64,000 nucleotides of DNA from Bartonella schoenbuchensis R1 (GTDB taxonomy: Bacteria > Pseudomonadota > Alphaproteobacteria > Rhizobiales > Rhizobiaceae), in NCBI RefSeq assembly GCF_002022685.1, contig NZ_CP019789.1:806001-870000 (forward strand), written 5' to 3'. This document shows positions 19,347 to 30,977 of this stretch, piece by piece; the stretch's first letter is position 1; the number at the start of each line of letters is the position of its first letter. The translations under genes were made by a program, and so were the position numbers. The notes below the pieces were generated by a model that was not told the DNA's origin, did no database searches, and was given only the letters and a program-made list of their open reading frames with translations.

Positions 19347-19448
19347 ATGTTTGCATGTAGTAAGTCGTTATCTTGTGTTTTACGATATGGTAAGCAAAAT
19401 TTTATTGGCGTTCAATTGGGAGCGTGTTGTGAAAAAGCAAGGGGTTGA
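19347..19448 (+). CDS. Possible 33-residue small ORF between nuoC and nuoD
   Basis: The 181-base nuoC-nuoD gap contains ATG 19347 preceded by a strong GGGAGGG ribosome binding site 5 bases upstream. The frame encodes a Cys-containing peptide (four Cys, two adjacent) and ends TGA at 19446-19448, two bases before the nuoD GTG start. Termination next to the nuoD start would suit translational coupling. No similarity to a known family is recognisable. It could be a leader peptide, a remnant of the nuoC 3' end, or chance. Confidence 0.35.
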   Translation: MFACSKSLSCVLRYGKQNFIGVQLGACCEKARG

Positions 19449-19450
19449 TT

Positions 19451-20641
19451 GTGGCTGAGGTCAATGTCCGAAACTTTAATATTAATTTTGGTCCTCAACA
19501 TCCTGCGGCGCATGGTGTTTTGCGTATGGTCCTTGAATTAGACGGTGAAGTTGTTGAACGTGTAGATCCGCATATTGGGTTATTGCACCGTGGTACTGAA
19601 AAGTTGATGGAGACAAAAACGTACCTTCAGGCGTGCCCTTATTTGGATCGTTTGGATTATGTTGCTCCTATGAATCAAGAGCATGCTTTTGTGCTTGCTG
19701 TTGAAAAATTGTTGGGTATTGAGGTTCCTAAACGAGGACAGTTGATCCGTGTTCTATTTTCTGAAATCGGACGTATTCTTAATCATTTACTTAATGTGAC
19801 AACGCAAGCAATGGATGTTGGTGCTTTAACACCACCACTTTGGGGGTTTGAGCAGCGTGAACGTTTGATGATTTTTTATGAACGTGCATGCGGTGCGCGG
19901 CTTCATGCTAATTATTTTCGTCCTGGTGGTGTACATAGAGATTTGCCGGAATCTTTAATTGAAGATATTGGTAATTTTATTGATCCATTTCTTGTTGCTC
20001 TTGGTAAGCTTGATGCGCTTATAACGCCAAATCGAATTTTTAAACAGCGAAATGTAGATATTGGAGTGGTAAGTAGTGATGAGGCTTGGGCGCGTGGTTT
20101 TTCTGGGGTAATGATTCGCGGTGCCGGTGTACCGTGGGATTTGCGTAAAAGCCAACCTTATGAATGTTATGATGAAATGGAATTTGATATTCCAGTCGGC
20201 AAAAATAGTGACTGTTATGACCGTTATCTCATTCGTATGGAAGAAATGCGTCAATCAGCAAAAATTATGCGTCAATGTGTGAATCGCTTGCTTAGTACTG
20301 AAAGAAATGGACCGGTTTCAAATTTAGATCATAAAATCGTTCCTCCAAAACGTAATGAAATGAAAAATTCAATGGAGGCGCTTATTCACCATTTTAAACT
20401 TTACACAGAAGGGTTTCATACTCCTCCTGGCGAAGTTTATGTTGCTGTAGAAGCTCCAAAGGGTGAATTTGGTGTTTATCTTGTTTCTGATGGAACAAAT
20501 AAGCCTTATCGGGTTAAATTGCGTGCTCCTGGTTTTGCTCATCTTCAAGCTATGGATTTTTTGACTCGAGGTCATATGCTTGCAGATGCAACAGCTATTT
20601 TAGGTTCAATTGATATTGTTTTTGGGGAGGTTGATCGCTAA
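19451..20641 (+). CDS. nuoD: NADH-quinone oxidoreductase subunit D
   Basis: 49 kDa subunit that forms the quinone-binding cavity with NuoB. 396 residues from GTG 19451; this start gives the usual family N-terminus [22 protein letters not shown]. Further marks are [27 protein letters not shown] and the C-terminal [12 protein letters not shown]. Its stop overlaps the nuoE start (TAATG). Confidence 0.97.
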   Translation: MAEVNVRNFNINFGPQHPAAHGVLRMVLELDGEVVERVDPHIGLLHRGTEKLMETKTYLQACPYLDRLDYVAPMNQEHAFVLAVEKLLGIEVPKRGQLIRVLFSEIGRILNHLLNVTTQAMDVGALTPPLWGFEQRERLMIFYERACGARLHANYFRPGGVHRDLPESLIEDIGNFIDPFLVALGKLDALITPNRIFKQRNVDIGVVSSDEAWARGFSGVMIRGAGVPWDLRKSQPYECYDEMEFDIPVGKNSDCYDRYLIRMEEMRQSAKIMRQCVNRLLSTERNGPVSNLDHKIVPPKRNEMKNSMEALIHHFKLYTEGFHTPPGEVYVAVEAPKGEFGVYLVSDGTNKPYRVKLRAPGFAHLQAMDFLTRGHMLADATAILGSIDIVFGEVDR

Positions 20642-21294
20642 TGTCTGTACGTCGTCTTGCAGATGATGCTCACCAACCATTAGAATTTTCTTTTACAAAA
20701 GAAAATCAAGTGTGGGCGCAAAATACTATAGCAAAATACCCTGTAGGGCGTGAGCAGTCAGCTGTAATTCCCCTCTTAATGCGTGCTCAAGAGCAAGAAG
20801 GTTGGGTGACACGTGCTGCAATCGAGTATGTTGCTCAAATGCTTTCAATGGCTTATATCCGCGTTTTAGAAATTGCTACTTTCTATACTCAGTTTCAACT
20901 TAAGCCGGTTGGAACAAAAGCGCATATTCAAGTTTGTGGTACTACTCCTTGTATGTTACGTGGTTCTGGTGAGTTAATTAAAGTTTGCCAAAAGAAAATT
21001 CATTCTGAACCTTTTATTACTAACAAAGATGGAACTTTGTCATGGGAAGAGGTAGAGTGTCTTGGTGCTTGTGTTAATGCTCCAATGGTTATGATTTTTA
21101 AAGATACTTATGAAGATCTTACAGCAGAACGTCTTGAAGAAATTATAGATGCATTTGAGGCGGGAAAAAATTCTGATATAGCTGTAGGGCCTCAAAATGG
21201 TCGTAAATCATCGGAACCTATAAATGGTTTAACTTCTTTAATTGATGAAAATGAGGGGAAGAAAAAATCATCAAAACTTTCAAGAAAAAAATAA
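20641..21294 (+). CDS. nuoE: NADH-quinone oxidoreductase subunit E
   Basis: 24 kDa subunit with a thioredoxin-like fold binding the 2Fe-2S cluster N1a. The four ligands are in CGTTPCMLRG and CLGACVNAP. The 217-residue length includes a C-terminal Lys/Ser-rich tail of about 45 residues beyond the core, which is common in Rhizobiales. Followed by a 165-base gap before nuoF. Confidence 0.95.
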   Translation: MSVRRLADDAHQPLEFSFTKENQVWAQNTIAKYPVGREQSAVIPLLMRAQEQEGWVTRAAIEYVAQMLSMAYIRVLEIATFYTQFQLKPVGTKAHIQVCGTTPCMLRGSGELIKVCQKKIHSEPFITNKDGTLSWEEVECLGACVNAPMVMIFKDTYEDLTAERLEEIIDAFEAGKNSDIAVGPQNGRKSSEPINGLTSLIDENEGKKKSSKLSRKK

Positions 21295-21314
21295 TAAAAA
21301 ATAAAAACAGAGTA

Positions 21315-21343
21315 AATAACACTTCATTAATAGAGTGTTTATT
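21315..21343 (+). promoter_or_regulatory. Weak hairpin between nuoE and nuoF
   Basis: AATAACACT (21315-21323) and AGTGTTTATT (21334-21343) can pair with a single bulge over a 10-base loop, followed by T-rich sequence. It could be an attenuator or an mRNA-stability element within the operon. Its stem is A+T-rich, so the call is tentative. Confidence 0.25.
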
Positions 21344-21459
21344 GTTTGTTTATTTGGAAATATTTTAGTAGAAGTAACAAATCTTTTAAAAATACTGAAA
21401 AATTATTGGATTTAGGAAAATGTTGAGAACATATTCGATGTTAGGGAAAAAGGTGGGGT

Positions 21460-22767
21460 ATGCTAACTGATAAAGATCGCATTTTCACTAATATTTATGG
21501 TTTAAAGGATAAATCATTAAAAGGCGCTATGCTGCGTGGGCATTGGGATGGTACCAAGGCGATTGTCGAAAAAGGCCGTGACTGGATTGTTGATGAGGTA
21601 AAAAAGTCAGGTTTGCGTGGTCGTGGTGGTGCTGGTTTTCCTACTGGTATGAAGTGGTCTTTTATGCCAAAGCAAAGTGATGGTCGACCACATTATTTAG
21701 TCGTGAATGCAGATGAATCGGAACCTGGAACGTGTAAAGATCGTGACATTTTGCGCCATGATCCTCATACTTTAATTGAAGGATGTGTTATTGCTACTTT
21801 TGCAATAGGTGCAAATGTTGCTTTTATTTATATCCGTGGTGAATATATTCGTGAGCGTGAAGCGCTTCAAGCTGCGATTGATGAATGTTATGATGCTGGT
21901 TTGCTTGGTAAGAAGACCAAATGTGGGCATGTTTGCGATATTATTATTCATCATGGTGCTGGAGCGTACATTTGTGGTGAGGAAACAGCTCTTTTAGAAA
22001 GTCTTGAAGGAAAAAAAGGGCAGCCTCGGCTTAAACCGCCGTTTCCTGCTAATATGGGGGTTTATGGTTGTCCGACAATAGTTAATAATGTGGAATCCAT
22101 TGCAGTTATTCCAACAATTTTGCGTCGGGGTGCTTCATGGTTTTCATCAATCGGTCGTTCAAACAATGTTGGAACAAAATTGTTTATGATTTCTGGTCAT
22201 GTCAATGCCCCTTGTACATTTGAAGAAGCTCTAGGTGTTTCTTTTCGTGAATTAATTGAAAAACACACAGGGGGTATTCGTGGTGGGTGGAATAATCTTT
22301 TAGCGGTTATTCCAGGTGGAGCTTCTTGTCCAGTCGTTCGGGGTGAAGATATGATAGACGCAGTCATGGATTTTGATGGAATGCGTGATGTGGGGTCTTC
22401 TTTTGGTACAGGTGGTGTGATTGTTATGGATAAATCAACGGATATTATCAAGGCAATTTGGCGTATAGCGGCTTTTTTCAAGCATGAAAGTTGTGGGCAG
22501 TGTACACCGTGTCGTGAGGGTACTGGTTGGATGATGCGTCTTTTAGAGCGCATGGTTGAAGGAAGAGCTCAAAAACGTGAGATTGACCTTTTGTTTGAAG
22601 TTTCTAAACAGGTTGAAGGGCACACTATTTGTGCGCTTGGTGATGCTGCAGCGTGGCCTGTGCAAGGATTAATACGCAATTTTCGCTCAGAGATTGAGCA
22701 AAGAATTGATGATTATACGCGAAACGTGGTTCAAAGCAGAAATGTTGCTTTGGAAGTAGTAGAGTAA
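21460..22767 (+). CDS. nuoF: NADH-quinone oxidoreductase subunit F
   Basis: 51 kDa NADH- and FMN-binding subunit, entry point of electrons into complex I. The 435-residue product shows the glycine-rich nucleotide motif [13 protein letters not shown] (about residues 51-63), [29 protein letters not shown], and the N3 cluster motif [12 protein letters not shown] with its distant fourth ligand in HTICALGD. Full length. Confidence 0.97.
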   Translation: MLTDKDRIFTNIYGLKDKSLKGAMLRGHWDGTKAIVEKGRDWIVDEVKKSGLRGRGGAGFPTGMKWSFMPKQSDGRPHYLVVNADESEPGTCKDRDILRHDPHTLIEGCVIATFAIGANVAFIYIRGEYIREREALQAAIDECYDAGLLGKKTKCGHVCDIIIHHGAGAYICGEETALLESLEGKKGQPRLKPPFPANMGVYGCPTIVNNVESIAVIPTILRRGASWFSSIGRSNNVGTKLFMISGHVNAPCTFEEALGVSFRELIEKHTGGIRGGWNNLLAVIPGGASCPVVRGEDMIDAVMDFDGMRDVGSSFGTGGVIVMDKSTDIIKAIWRIAAFFKHESCGQCTPCREGTGWMMRLLERMVEGRAQKREIDLLFEVSKQVEGHTICALGDAAAWPVQGLIRNFRSEIEQRIDDYTRNVVQSRNVALEVVE

Positions 22768-22828
22768 AAATTTTATTCTGATGAATAATAAAATGTGAGT
22801 TTAGGTAAATTATCTGCGGACTGGATTA

Positions 22829-24901
22829 ATGATGATAAGTATCAAAGTTGATGGTAAAGAGATTGAAGTTCCTGACTACTATACATTGCTTCAAGCCGCT
22901 GAAGCTGCTGGTGCTGAAGTGCCACGTTTTTGTTTTCATGAAAGTTTGTCAATTGCTGGAAATTGTCGCATGTGCTTGGTTGAGGTCAAAGGTGCTCCTC
23001 CAAAACCTCAAGCTTCTTGTGCGATGGGGGTTCGCGATTTACGGTTGGGCCCCAATGGTGAAATACCTGAGATATTTACCAATACAGAGATGGTTAAAAA
23101 AGCACGTGAAGGTGTTATGGAGTTTCTCCTTATTAATCATCCGCTAGATTGTCCTGTATGTGATCAAGGTGGTGAATGTGATCTTCAAGATCAAGCAATG
23201 TTTTATGGTCGTGATTGTTCTCGTTATACGGAAAACAAGCGTGCTGTAGAAGATAAATATATCGGTCCACTTGTGAAAACTGTTATGACACGGTGTATTC
23301 ATTGTACCCGTTGTGTTCGTTTTACGACAGAAGTTGCAGGTGTTTCAGAGCTTGGTTTAATTGGTCGTGGTGAAGATGCTGAAATTACAACCTATCTTGA
23401 AAAAGCAATGACATCTGAATTACAGGGGAATGTTATTGATCTTTGTCCGGTAGGTGCTTTAACCTCAAAACCTTATGCATTTCATGCGCGTCCATGGGAA
23501 TTAACTAAGACGGAATCAATTGATGTGATGGATGCACTTGGTAGTGCCATTCGTATTGACAGTCGGGGGCGTGAGGTTATGCGAATAATACCACGTACGA
23601 ATCAGAACGTAAATGAGGAGTGGATTTCTGATAAGACGCGTTTTATTTGGGATGGGCTGCGCACTCAGCGACTTGATAAACCATATGTTCGCAAAAATGG
23701 AAAACTTCAGCCTGCAAGTTGGTCAGAAGCTTTTGCGAGTATTAAGGCGGCAGTATCTAAGACATCAGCAGAAAAAATTGGTGCAATTGCAGGAGATCTA
23801 GCATCTGTTGAAGAAATGTATGCGCTTAAAGTATTGCTCACTTCACTAGGGTCAAAGGTATTTGATTGTCGTCAAAGAGGTATGGCTTTGTCACCTGAGT
23901 TAGGGCGCTCAAGTTATATTTTTAATCCAACTATTGTAGGTATTGAGCAAGCTGATGCATTGCTCATTGTGGGGTCTAATCCACGTACTGAAGCTGCTGT
24001 TTTAAATGCGCGTATTTTAAAACGTCAACGGATGGGGCAATTTCCAATTGCATTAATTGGAGAACAAGTTGATTTGCGTTATCCATATTCTTATCTTGGG
24101 GCCGGTACTGAAGTGTTGAATGCACTCATTAGTGGAAAGAATGCGTTTTTTGATGTTCTGAAAAAAGCTAAACGTCCACTTATTCTTATTGGTGAAGCTG
24201 CTGTTTCAGGTAAAGAGGGGTTGTCTGTTTTAAAAAATCTCGCAAAATTATCTGATGTTGTTGGTGCTCTTAATAAAGAGTGGAATGGATTTGGTGTGCT
24301 TCATAATGCTGCTTCGACTGTTGGGGGATTAGATATTGGTTTTGTTTCTAAGATTGGAACTGAAAATATTGTTAAGACCTGTGAAGTTTTATTTTTACTT
24401 GGTGCAGATGAAGTAGAATTAACCCATAAAAAGGCTTTTACAATTTATATTGGTAGTCATGGTGATAATGGTGCGCATGCTGCTGATGTAATTTTGCCAG
24501 CATCAGCTTATACTGAAAAATCAGGGCTTTACGTTAATACAGAAGGTCGTGTTCAAATGACGAATCGAGCCGGTTTTGCTCCGGGTGAAGCAAAGGAAGA
24601 TTGGGCAATTTTGCGCGCTTTATCTGATGTTTTAGGAAAAAAGCTTCCTTTTGATTCTTTATCTCAATTAAGGCAGAATTTATTCAGTGATTTTCCACAT
24701 CTTTGCGCAATTGATGATATAGCGCCTGCATGTATAAATGATCTCAAAGCACTCGGTTCACAATTAATTGTTCTAAGTAAGCAAACATTCGCTTCTATAA
24801 TTAAGGACTTCTATTTAACAAATCCAATAGCACGTGCTTCTGCAGTTATGGCTGAATGTTCAGCTCTTGCAAAGAATCACGCTGCTGGATCTGTAGAGTA
24901 A
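22829..24901 (+). CDS. nuoG: NADH-quinone oxidoreductase subunit G
   Basis: 75 kDa iron-sulfur subunit, 690 residues. The N-terminal ferredoxin domain holds the 2Fe-2S ligands ([16 protein letters not shown]). The His/Cys cluster site is [18 protein letters not shown] and the 4Fe-4S site is [11 protein letters not shown] molybdopterin-oxidoreductase-like domain without a cofactor role fills the rest ([31 protein letters not shown]). Two adjacent ATG codons (22829, 22832) leave the start open by one residue. Confidence 0.96.
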   Translation: MMISIKVDGKEIEVPDYYTLLQAAEAAGAEVPRFCFHESLSIAGNCRMCLVEVKGAPPKPQASCAMGVRDLRLGPNGEIPEIFTNTEMVKKAREGVMEFLLINHPLDCPVCDQGGECDLQDQAMFYGRDCSRYTENKRAVEDKYIGPLVKTVMTRCIHCTRCVRFTTEVAGVSELGLIGRGEDAEITTYLEKAMTSELQGNVIDLCPVGALTSKPYAFHARPWELTKTESIDVMDALGSAIRIDSRGREVMRIIPRTNQNVNEEWISDKTRFIWDGLRTQRLDKPYVRKNGKLQPASWSEAFASIKAAVSKTSAEKIGAIAGDLASVEEMYALKVLLTSLGSKVFDCRQRGMALSPELGRSSYIFNPTIVGIEQADALLIVGSNPRTEAAVLNARILKRQRMGQFPIALIGEQVDLRYPYSYLGAGTEVLNALISGKNAFFDVLKKAKRPLILIGEAAVSGKEGLSVLKNLAKLSDVVGALNKEWNGFGVLHNAASTVGGLDIGFVSKIGTENIVKTCEVLFLLGADEVELTHKKAFTIYIGSHGDNGAHAADVILPASAYTEKSGLYVNTEGRVQMTNRAGFAPGEAKEDWAILRALSDVLGKKLPFDSLSQLRQNLFSDFPHLCAIDDIAPACINDLKALGSQLIVLSKQTFASIIKDFYLTNPIARASAVMAECSALAKNHAAGSVE

Positions 24902-24924
24902 GAACAGAAGGGAAAAGGAATATT

Positions 24925-25971
24925 ATGTATGATTTCTTTATGACCGGGCTATTACCACTACTGATTATAGTGGGTAAGATACTTCTCCTTTTGGTTGTTC
25001 TTTTAGTTTTAATTGCTTATCTTCTTTATGCAGATAGAAAAATTTGGGCCGCTGTGCAATTGCGGCGGGGACCGAATGTTGTTGGTCCATGGGGGTTATT
25101 TCAATCTTTTGCAGATTTAATTAAATTTGCGGTTAAAGAACCTATTATCCCTGCTGGTGCCAATAAAGGTGTTTTTCTTTTGGCTCCTTTTGTTTCTGCT
25201 ATGCTTGCGTTATCAACTTGGGCTGTTGTGCCTGTTAATGAGAATTGGGAAATTGCTAGTATTAATGTTGGTTTGCTTTATATCTTAGCTATTTCATCTC
25301 TTGAGGTTTATGGTGTTATCATGGGGGGGTGGGCATCAAATTCAAAATATCCTTTCTTGGGAGCTCTTCGTTCAGCAGCGCAAATGGTTTCTTATGAGGT
25401 TTCAATTGGATTTGTTCTTGTAACTGTTATCTTGGTAAGTGGTTCATTAGATCTTGCAACAATCGTTCGTGAACAAAGTAGGGGGCTTGGAATGAATCTT
25501 GGTCTACCTTTTAACAGTTTTCTAGATTGGAATTGGTTAGTGCTTTTTCCAATGTTTATTATATTTTTTATTTCTGCACTTGCTGAAACAAATCGTCCTC
25601 CTTTTGATTTAGTTGAAGCAGAATCTGAGCTTGTTGCTGGTCACATGGTTGAGTATTCTTCAACTCCTTATATGCTTTTTTTTCTTGGTGAATATGTTGC
25701 TATTGTTTTAATGTGCGCATTAACAACCATCTTGTTTTTAGGTGGTTGGTTGCCCCCTTTGGATGTTTGGTGGCTTAATTGGGTTCCAGGCGTCATTTGG
25801 TTTGTTTTAAAGGTTTGTTTTGTATTTTTTGGTTTTGCTATGGTTAAAGCATTTGTACCGCGTTATCGTTATGACCAGTTAATGCGGCTTGGTTGGAAGG
25901 TATTTCTTCCTATTTCATTGGCAATGGTTGTGATAACTGCTGCTGTCTTAAAATGTATTAGTTTTGCTTAA
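24925..25971 (+). CDS. nuoH: NADH-quinone oxidoreductase subunit H
   Basis: Membrane subunit ND1 homologue at the junction with the peripheral arm. 348 residues from ATG 24925 ([13 protein letters not shown]), preceded by GGAAAAGGAA; an upstream in-frame start would run into nuoG and gives no family sequence. Marks are [39 protein letters not shown] and [15 protein letters not shown]. About eight membrane helices are apparent. Confidence 0.96.
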   Translation: MYDFFMTGLLPLLIIVGKILLLLVVLLVLIAYLLYADRKIWAAVQLRRGPNVVGPWGLFQSFADLIKFAVKEPIIPAGANKGVFLLAPFVSAMLALSTWAVVPVNENWEIASINVGLLYILAISSLEVYGVIMGGWASNSKYPFLGALRSAAQMVSYEVSIGFVLVTVILVSGSLDLATIVREQSRGLGMNLGLPFNSFLDWNWLVLFPMFIIFFISALAETNRPPFDLVEAESELVAGHMVEYSSTPYMLFFLGEYVAIVLMCALTTILFLGGWLPPLDVWWLNWVPGVIWFVLKVCFVFFGFAMVKAFVPRYRYDQLMRLGWKVFLPISLAMVVITAAVLKCISFA

Positions 25972-25988
25972 AGAGGGGGGTGTTTCGT

Positions 25989-26480
25989 ATGTCAGGTCTT
26001 ATTCAAGCGGCAAAATCACTGCTTTTATTAGAATTTATAAGTGCTTTTTTTCTAGCGATGCGTCAGTTTTTTTCGCCAAAACCTACAATCAATTACCCTT
26101 ATGAAAAGGGTTTTGTTTCTCCACGTTTTCGTGGTGAGCATGCTTTGCGTCGTTATCCAAATGGTGAAGAACGGTGTATTGCATGTAAATTATGTGAGGC
26201 AATTTGTCCTGCGCAAGCTATTACAATTGAAGCAGGACCACGATGCAATGATGGTACACGTAGAACTATTCGTTACGATATTGATATGGTTAAGTGTATT
26301 TACTGTGGTTTTTGTCAGGAAGCTTGTCCAGTTGATGCTATTGTGGAGGGGCCAAATTTTGAGTTTGCAACAGAAATGCGTGAAGAACTTTATTATGATA
26401 AAGAAAAGCTTTTAAGTAATGGAGATCGTTGGGAGAGAGAAATTGCTCGTAATATATTGATGGATGCACCTTATCGTTAG
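25989..26480 (+). CDS. nuoI: NADH-quinone oxidoreductase subunit I
   Basis: Ferredoxin-like subunit carrying clusters N6a and N6b. From ATG 25989 it has 163 residues with two 4Fe-4S motifs: [12 protein letters not shown] (C63, 66, 69, 73) and [12 protein letters not shown] (C103, 106, 109, 113). A GTG at 25980 would add three residues; ATG gives the usual family N-terminus. Confidence 0.96.
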   Translation: MSGLIQAAKSLLLLEFISAFFLAMRQFFSPKPTINYPYEKGFVSPRFRGEHALRRYPNGEERCIACKLCEAICPAQAITIEAGPRCNDGTRRTIRYDIDMVKCIYCGFCQEACPVDAIVEGPNFEFATEMREELYYDKEKLLSNGDRWEREIARNILMDAPYR

Positions 26481-26577
26481 GTGTATCGTCAATAAGTAGT
26501 CGGATGATTCTATCTGGCAAATTATAGCTGGGTATGAATTTTATGCTAATTAGTAGTTATTAATCGAAGGAAATCCT

Positions 26578-27198
26578 ATGCTAACAGGTTCAGCAGCGGT
26601 ATTTTTCTATATATTTTCTTTTATCATGCTCGTGAGTGCAGTTACTGTTGTTGCTGCACGTAATCCAGTGCATTCGGTGTTGTTTTTAATCTTGGCATTT
26701 TTTAATGCAGCGGCTTTGTTTGTGCTTTTAGGAGCTGAATTTTTAGGGCTTATTTTACTTGTCGTTTATGTTGGTGCTGTAGCAGTTTTATTTTTATTTG
26801 TGGTTATGATGCTTGATGTGGACTTTGCTGAATTGAAAAGTGGAGTGCTTCGATATATTCCTGTTGGTGCCTTTATTGGTGTTGTTATTGTTGTAGAATT
26901 GATTTCTGTTTTTATTAGCAGCCACTTTTCTCCTGTTTTAAGATCTTATGTTACGCAACCGATGCCAGATTTAGCGCAGCGAACCAATACGCAAGCATTA
27001 GGGGATATTCTTTATACAGATTATATTTTCTATTTCCAAATTGCTGGAATGATTTTATTAGTTGCAATGATTGGTGCTATTGTTTTAACGCTCCGTCATA
27101 AGTCTGGTGTCAAACGACAATCAATTGCAGTGCAGGTTGCTAGAACAGCAAAAAGTGCAATTGAAATCAAACAAGTTGAATCAGGTAAGGGTATTTAG
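26578..27198 (+). CDS. nuoJ: NADH-quinone oxidoreductase subunit J
   Basis: Membrane subunit ND6 homologue, 206 residues with five hydrophobic helices. Typical segments are [39 protein letters not shown] and [11 protein letters not shown]. Start ATG 26578 follows GAAGGAAA. A short gap of 97 bases separates it from nuoI. Confidence 0.95.
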   Translation: MLTGSAAVFFYIFSFIMLVSAVTVVAARNPVHSVLFLILAFFNAAALFVLLGAEFLGLILLVVYVGAVAVLFLFVVMMLDVDFAELKSGVLRYIPVGAFIGVVIVVELISVFISSHFSPVLRSYVTQPMPDLAQRTNTQALGDILYTDYIFYFQIAGMILLVAMIGAIVLTLRHKSGVKRQSIAVQVARTAKSAIEIKQVESGKGI

Positions 27199-27211
27199 CG
27201 GGGAAACGACT

Positions 27212-27520
27212 ATGCATATTGACATTTCTCATTATCTCACTGTTTCTGCGATAATGTTTACAATTGGCATTTTTGGTATTTTTCTAAATAGGAAGAATGT
27301 GATTATTATTCTTATGTCAATTGAGCTTATATTACTTTCAGTCAACCTTAATTTTATTGCGTTTTCAGCATTTCTTCATGATCTAGTTGGTCAAATATTT
27401 GCTTTATTTATCTTGACAGTCGCAGCCGCTGAAGCAGCAATTGGTCTAGCAATTCTTGTTGTTTTTTTCCGTAACCGCGGTTCTATCGCAGTTGAAGATG
27501 TTAATGTGATGAAAGGCTGA
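27212..27520 (+). CDS. nuoK: NADH-quinone oxidoreductase subunit K
   Basis: ND4L homologue, 102 residues and three helices. It has the conserved [17 protein letters not shown], which includes the functional glutamate of helix 2, and [21 protein letters not shown] 27212 follows GGGGAAACGA; the longer upstream frame overlaps nuoJ and adds non-family residues. Confidence 0.95.
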   Translation: MHIDISHYLTVSAIMFTIGIFGIFLNRKNVIIILMSIELILLSVNLNFIAFSAFLHDLVGQIFALFILTVAAAEAAIGLAILVVFFRNRGSIAVEDVNVMKG

Positions 27521-27526
27521 TAAGTA

Positions 27527-29491
27527 ATGTATTATGCAATTGTCTTTCTGCCGCTTTTGGGTTTTTTAATTGCTGCTGTTGGCGGAAAAACTATAGGGGC
27601 TCGTGCAAGTGAAATTGTGACGTCTAGTTTCATGATAATTGTTGCTGCATTATCATGGATGGCTTTTTTTAATATTGCTATTGGTCATGCTTCAGCGGTT
27701 AGTGTTCCGGTTTTGCACTGGGTAACTGTTGGTAATTTAGTTTTTGATTGGGCCTTGTATATTGATACATTGACAGCCGTCATGCTTGTTGTAGTTAACA
27801 GTGTTTCAGCATTAGTGCATATTTATTCAATTGGTTATATGCATCACGATCTTTCAAGGTCTCGGTTTTTTGCCTATCTTTCTTTATTCACATTTATGAT
27901 GCTTATGCTGGTGACAGCTGATAATTTAATCCAAATGTTTTTTGGCTGGGAAGGTGTTGGGCTTGCATCTTATTTACTCATTGGCTTTTGGTTTCAGCGA
28001 GCTTCTGCTAATAAAGCAGCGATGAAAGCTTTTGTAGTTAACCGTGTTGGTGATTTTGGTTTTCTTCTAGGTATTTTTAGTATTTTTGTTTTGTTTCAGT
28101 CAGTTAATTTTGCATATATTTTTGCAAAGACTGCAGACAGTAGTTTTGTAGAAAATATAACATTTTTAGGTTGGCAACTTGATGGACAAACAGCAATTAC
28201 TGTAACATGTCTTCTTTTATTTATCGGTGCCATGGGGAAATCAGCACAATTTCTACTACATACATGGCTTCCTGATGCAATGGAAGGGCCAACGCCTGTA
28301 TCTGCTCTCATTCACGCAGCAACAATGGTGACCGCTGGCGTTTTTATGGTTGCACGTATGTCACCAATTTTTGAACTTTCTTCAACAGCTTCCACTGTGA
28401 TTATTATTGTTGGAACGATGACTGCATTTTTTGCGGCAACTGTGGGGCTTGTACAAAATGATATCAAGCGCGTTATTGCTTATTCAACATGTTCACAGCT
28501 TGGTTATATGTTTGTTGCTTTAGGTGTTGGGGCTTACGGAGCAGCTGTTTTCCATCTCTTTACACATGCTTTTTTTAAAGCTTTACTGTTTCTCGGTGCA
28601 GGCTCTGTAATTCACGCAGTATCTGATGAGCAAGATATGCGAAAGATGGGGGGGCTGCGTAAACATATAAAAGCAACTTATTGGATGATGATTATAGGAA
28701 CTATTTCATTAACAGGTGTTGGAATACCTGGTACACTTTTTGGTACAGCTGGTTTTTTCTCAAAGGATGCAATTATAGAATCTGCTTTTGCGTCACATAG
28801 TGTTGTCTCGGAATACGCTTTTTGGCTTCTTGTTTTGTCTGCTTTACTAACGAGTTTTTATTCATGGCGGCTTATATTTATGACATTTCATGGTAAGCCA
28901 CGTGCAACTGTTGATGTTATGCATCATGTTCATGAATCGCCTCCGGTTATGTTGATTCCTCTGTTTATTTTGTCTGTTGGGGCATTGTTTGCAGGTATGG
29001 TTTTTCAGCCTTATTTTTTTGGTGATTTGTATGATACTTTTTGGAAAGGTGCATTGTTTACAAGCAACCACAACCATATTCTTCATGAAGCACACAATGT
29101 GCTAAATTGGGTAAAATGGTCACCATTTACAGCAATGGTTTTTGGGTTTGCTTTGGCTTGCCTGTTCTATATTTTTGTTCCGTCACTTCCTAAAAAGCTT
29201 TCCGAATTTATGCCTGCATTCTACCGTTTTCTTTACAATAAGTGGTATTTTGATGAACTTTATGACCTTTTGTTTGTCCGTCCTGCTTTAAGAATTGGTT
29301 GCTTTCTTTGGAAAATAGGTGATGGTAAAATTATTGATGGCTTGGGACCGAATGGTATTGCTGCACGTATTGTTGATATTACAAACAAAATCATTCGACT
29401 GCAGACAGGTTATCTTTATCACTATGCGTTCGCGATGCTTATTGGTGTCACAGCGCTAATCACGTGGATAATGATCGGGAGTTTAAATTGA
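27527..29491 (+). CDS. nuoL: NADH-quinone oxidoreductase subunit L
   Basis: Antiporter-like proton-pumping subunit ND5, 654 residues with the long C-terminal lateral helix region. Conserved parts include [55 protein letters not shown] and [18 protein letters not shown], which carry the key Glu and Lys residues of the proton path. Its stop overlaps the nuoM start (TGATG). Confidence 0.97.
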   Translation: MYYAIVFLPLLGFLIAAVGGKTIGARASEIVTSSFMIIVAALSWMAFFNIAIGHASAVSVPVLHWVTVGNLVFDWALYIDTLTAVMLVVVNSVSALVHIYSIGYMHHDLSRSRFFAYLSLFTFMMLMLVTADNLIQMFFGWEGVGLASYLLIGFWFQRASANKAAMKAFVVNRVGDFGFLLGIFSIFVLFQSVNFAYIFAKTADSSFVENITFLGWQLDGQTAITVTCLLLFIGAMGKSAQFLLHTWLPDAMEGPTPVSALIHAATMVTAGVFMVARMSPIFELSSTASTVIIIVGTMTAFFAATVGLVQNDIKRVIAYSTCSQLGYMFVALGVGAYGAAVFHLFTHAFFKALLFLGAGSVIHAVSDEQDMRKMGGLRKHIKATYWMMIIGTISLTGVGIPGTLFGTAGFFSKDAIIESAFASHSVVSEYAFWLLVLSALLTSFYSWRLIFMTFHGKPRATVDVMHHVHESPPVMLIPLFILSVGALFAGMVFQPYFFGDLYDTFWKGALFTSNHNHILHEAHNVLNWVKWSPFTAMVFGFALACLFYIFVPSLPKKLSEFMPAFYRFLYNKWYFDELYDLLFVRPALRIGCFLWKIGDGKIIDGLGPNGIAARIVDITNKIIRLQTGYLYHYAFAMLIGVTALITWIMIGSLN

Positions 29492-30960
29492 TGACCGACT
29501 GGCCTATTCTTTCTACAGTTACATTTTTACCGCTTGTTGGTGTGTTTTTGATTTTATTGATCAAAGATAACACCGAAGCTGAAAAGCATAATATACGCAA
29601 TGTAGCATTTTTTACATCTGTCTTTGTGTTTGTTATTTCTTTAATTATTTGGGTAAAGTTTGATAACACAAATTCTGATTTCCAAATGGTCGAGAAATTC
29701 GATTGGTTAGGTGGTGGCATTAGCTATCATATGGGTGTTGATGGCATTTCTATCCTTTTTGTCGTCCTTTCAGCTTTTTTATTGCCATTCTGCATTTTGG
29801 CAAGTTGGGAGAATATTAAAGACAGATTAAAAGCTTATATGATTGCTTTTCTTCTCCTTGAAGTTGCAATCATTGGAGTTTTCTGTGCCCTTGACGCAAT
29901 GCTGTTTTATGTTTTTTTTGAAGGTAGTCTCATTCCAATGTTTATTATTATTGGTGTTTGGGGTGGGGCGCGCCGTGTTTATGCAAGTATGAAGTTTTTC
30001 CTATATACTTTGCTTGGTTCAGTACTCATGTTAGTTGCTATTATGGCTATGTATTGGGAAGCGGGAACACTTGATATACCGACTTTATTGACCTATCAAT
30101 TTTCTACACATATGCAAATGTGGTTATGGCTTGCGTTTTTTGCCTCTTTTGCAGTTAAAATGCCAATGTGGCCAGTCCACACATGGTTACCTGATGCACA
30201 CGTAGAAGCGCCAACAGCAGGCTCTGTTATTTTGGCTGGAGTGCTACTCAAGTTGGGTGGTTATGGTTTTCTTCGTTTTTCTTTACCAATGTTTCCCATC
30301 GCTTCAGCTGATTTTGCTCCTTTAGTCTTTGTGTTATCGCTTGTAGCAATTATTTATACATCGCTAGTTGCGCTTGTTCAAAATGATATAAAAAAGCTTA
30401 TTGCCTATTCGTCAATAGCTCATATGGGTTACGTAACAATGGGTATTTTTGCTATTAACGAGCAAGGTATTCAAGGTGCTATTTATCAGATGTTATCACA
30501 TGGGATTGTTTCTGCCGCTTTGTTTCTTTGTGTTGGAGTTATATATGATCGCTTGCACACGCGTGAAATTTCGGCTTTTGGTGGTTTAGTAAATAACATG
30601 CCCAAATATGCGGTTGTATTCTTAATCTTTACTATGGCGAATGTCGGTTTACCTGGAAGCTCAGGGTTTTTGGGTGAATTTTTAACTTTAATAGGTGTCT
30701 TTCAAATTAATAAATTAGTTGCAGTTTTTGCTACAACTGGTGTTATATTATCTGCCGCTTATGCACTTTATCTTTATCGACGTATGATTTTTGGCCCCTT
30801 AGATAAGGAGGGTCTGAAAGTGCTCCATGATCTCTCTCTAAGAGAAAAGATTATCCTTTATCCAATGGTTGTTCTTACAATATTTTTTGGTGTCTATCCA
30901 ATGCCGATTCTTAAAACGACGGCGTTTACAGTAGAAACCCTTATTAACCAGCTGCACTAA
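29491..30960 (+). CDS. nuoM: NADH-quinone oxidoreductase subunit M
   Basis: Antiporter-like subunit ND4, 489 residues from ATG 29491. Visible marks are [55 protein letters not shown] and [18 protein letters not shown]. The ATG overlaps the nuoL stop by one base, and the upstream in-frame GTG would sit inside nuoL without adding family sequence. Confidence 0.96.
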   Translation: MTDWPILSTVTFLPLVGVFLILLIKDNTEAEKHNIRNVAFFTSVFVFVISLIIWVKFDNTNSDFQMVEKFDWLGGGISYHMGVDGISILFVVLSAFLLPFCILASWENIKDRLKAYMIAFLLLEVAIIGVFCALDAMLFYVFFEGSLIPMFIIIGVWGGARRVYASMKFFLYTLLGSVLMLVAIMAMYWEAGTLDIPTLLTYQFSTHMQMWLWLAFFASFAVKMPMWPVHTWLPDAHVEAPTAGSVILAGVLLKLGGYGFLRFSLPMFPIASADFAPLVFVLSLVAIIYTSLVALVQNDIKKLIAYSSIAHMGYVTMGIFAINEQGIQGAIYQMLSHGIVSAALFLCVGVIYDRLHTREISAFGGLVNNMPKYAVVFLIFTMANVGLPGSSGFLGEFLTLIGVFQINKLVAVFATTGVILSAAYALYLYRRMIFGPLDKEGLKVLHDLSLREKIILYPMVVLTIFFGVYPMPILKTTAFTVETLINQLH

Positions 30961-30977
30961 ATAAGAAATAAATACTC

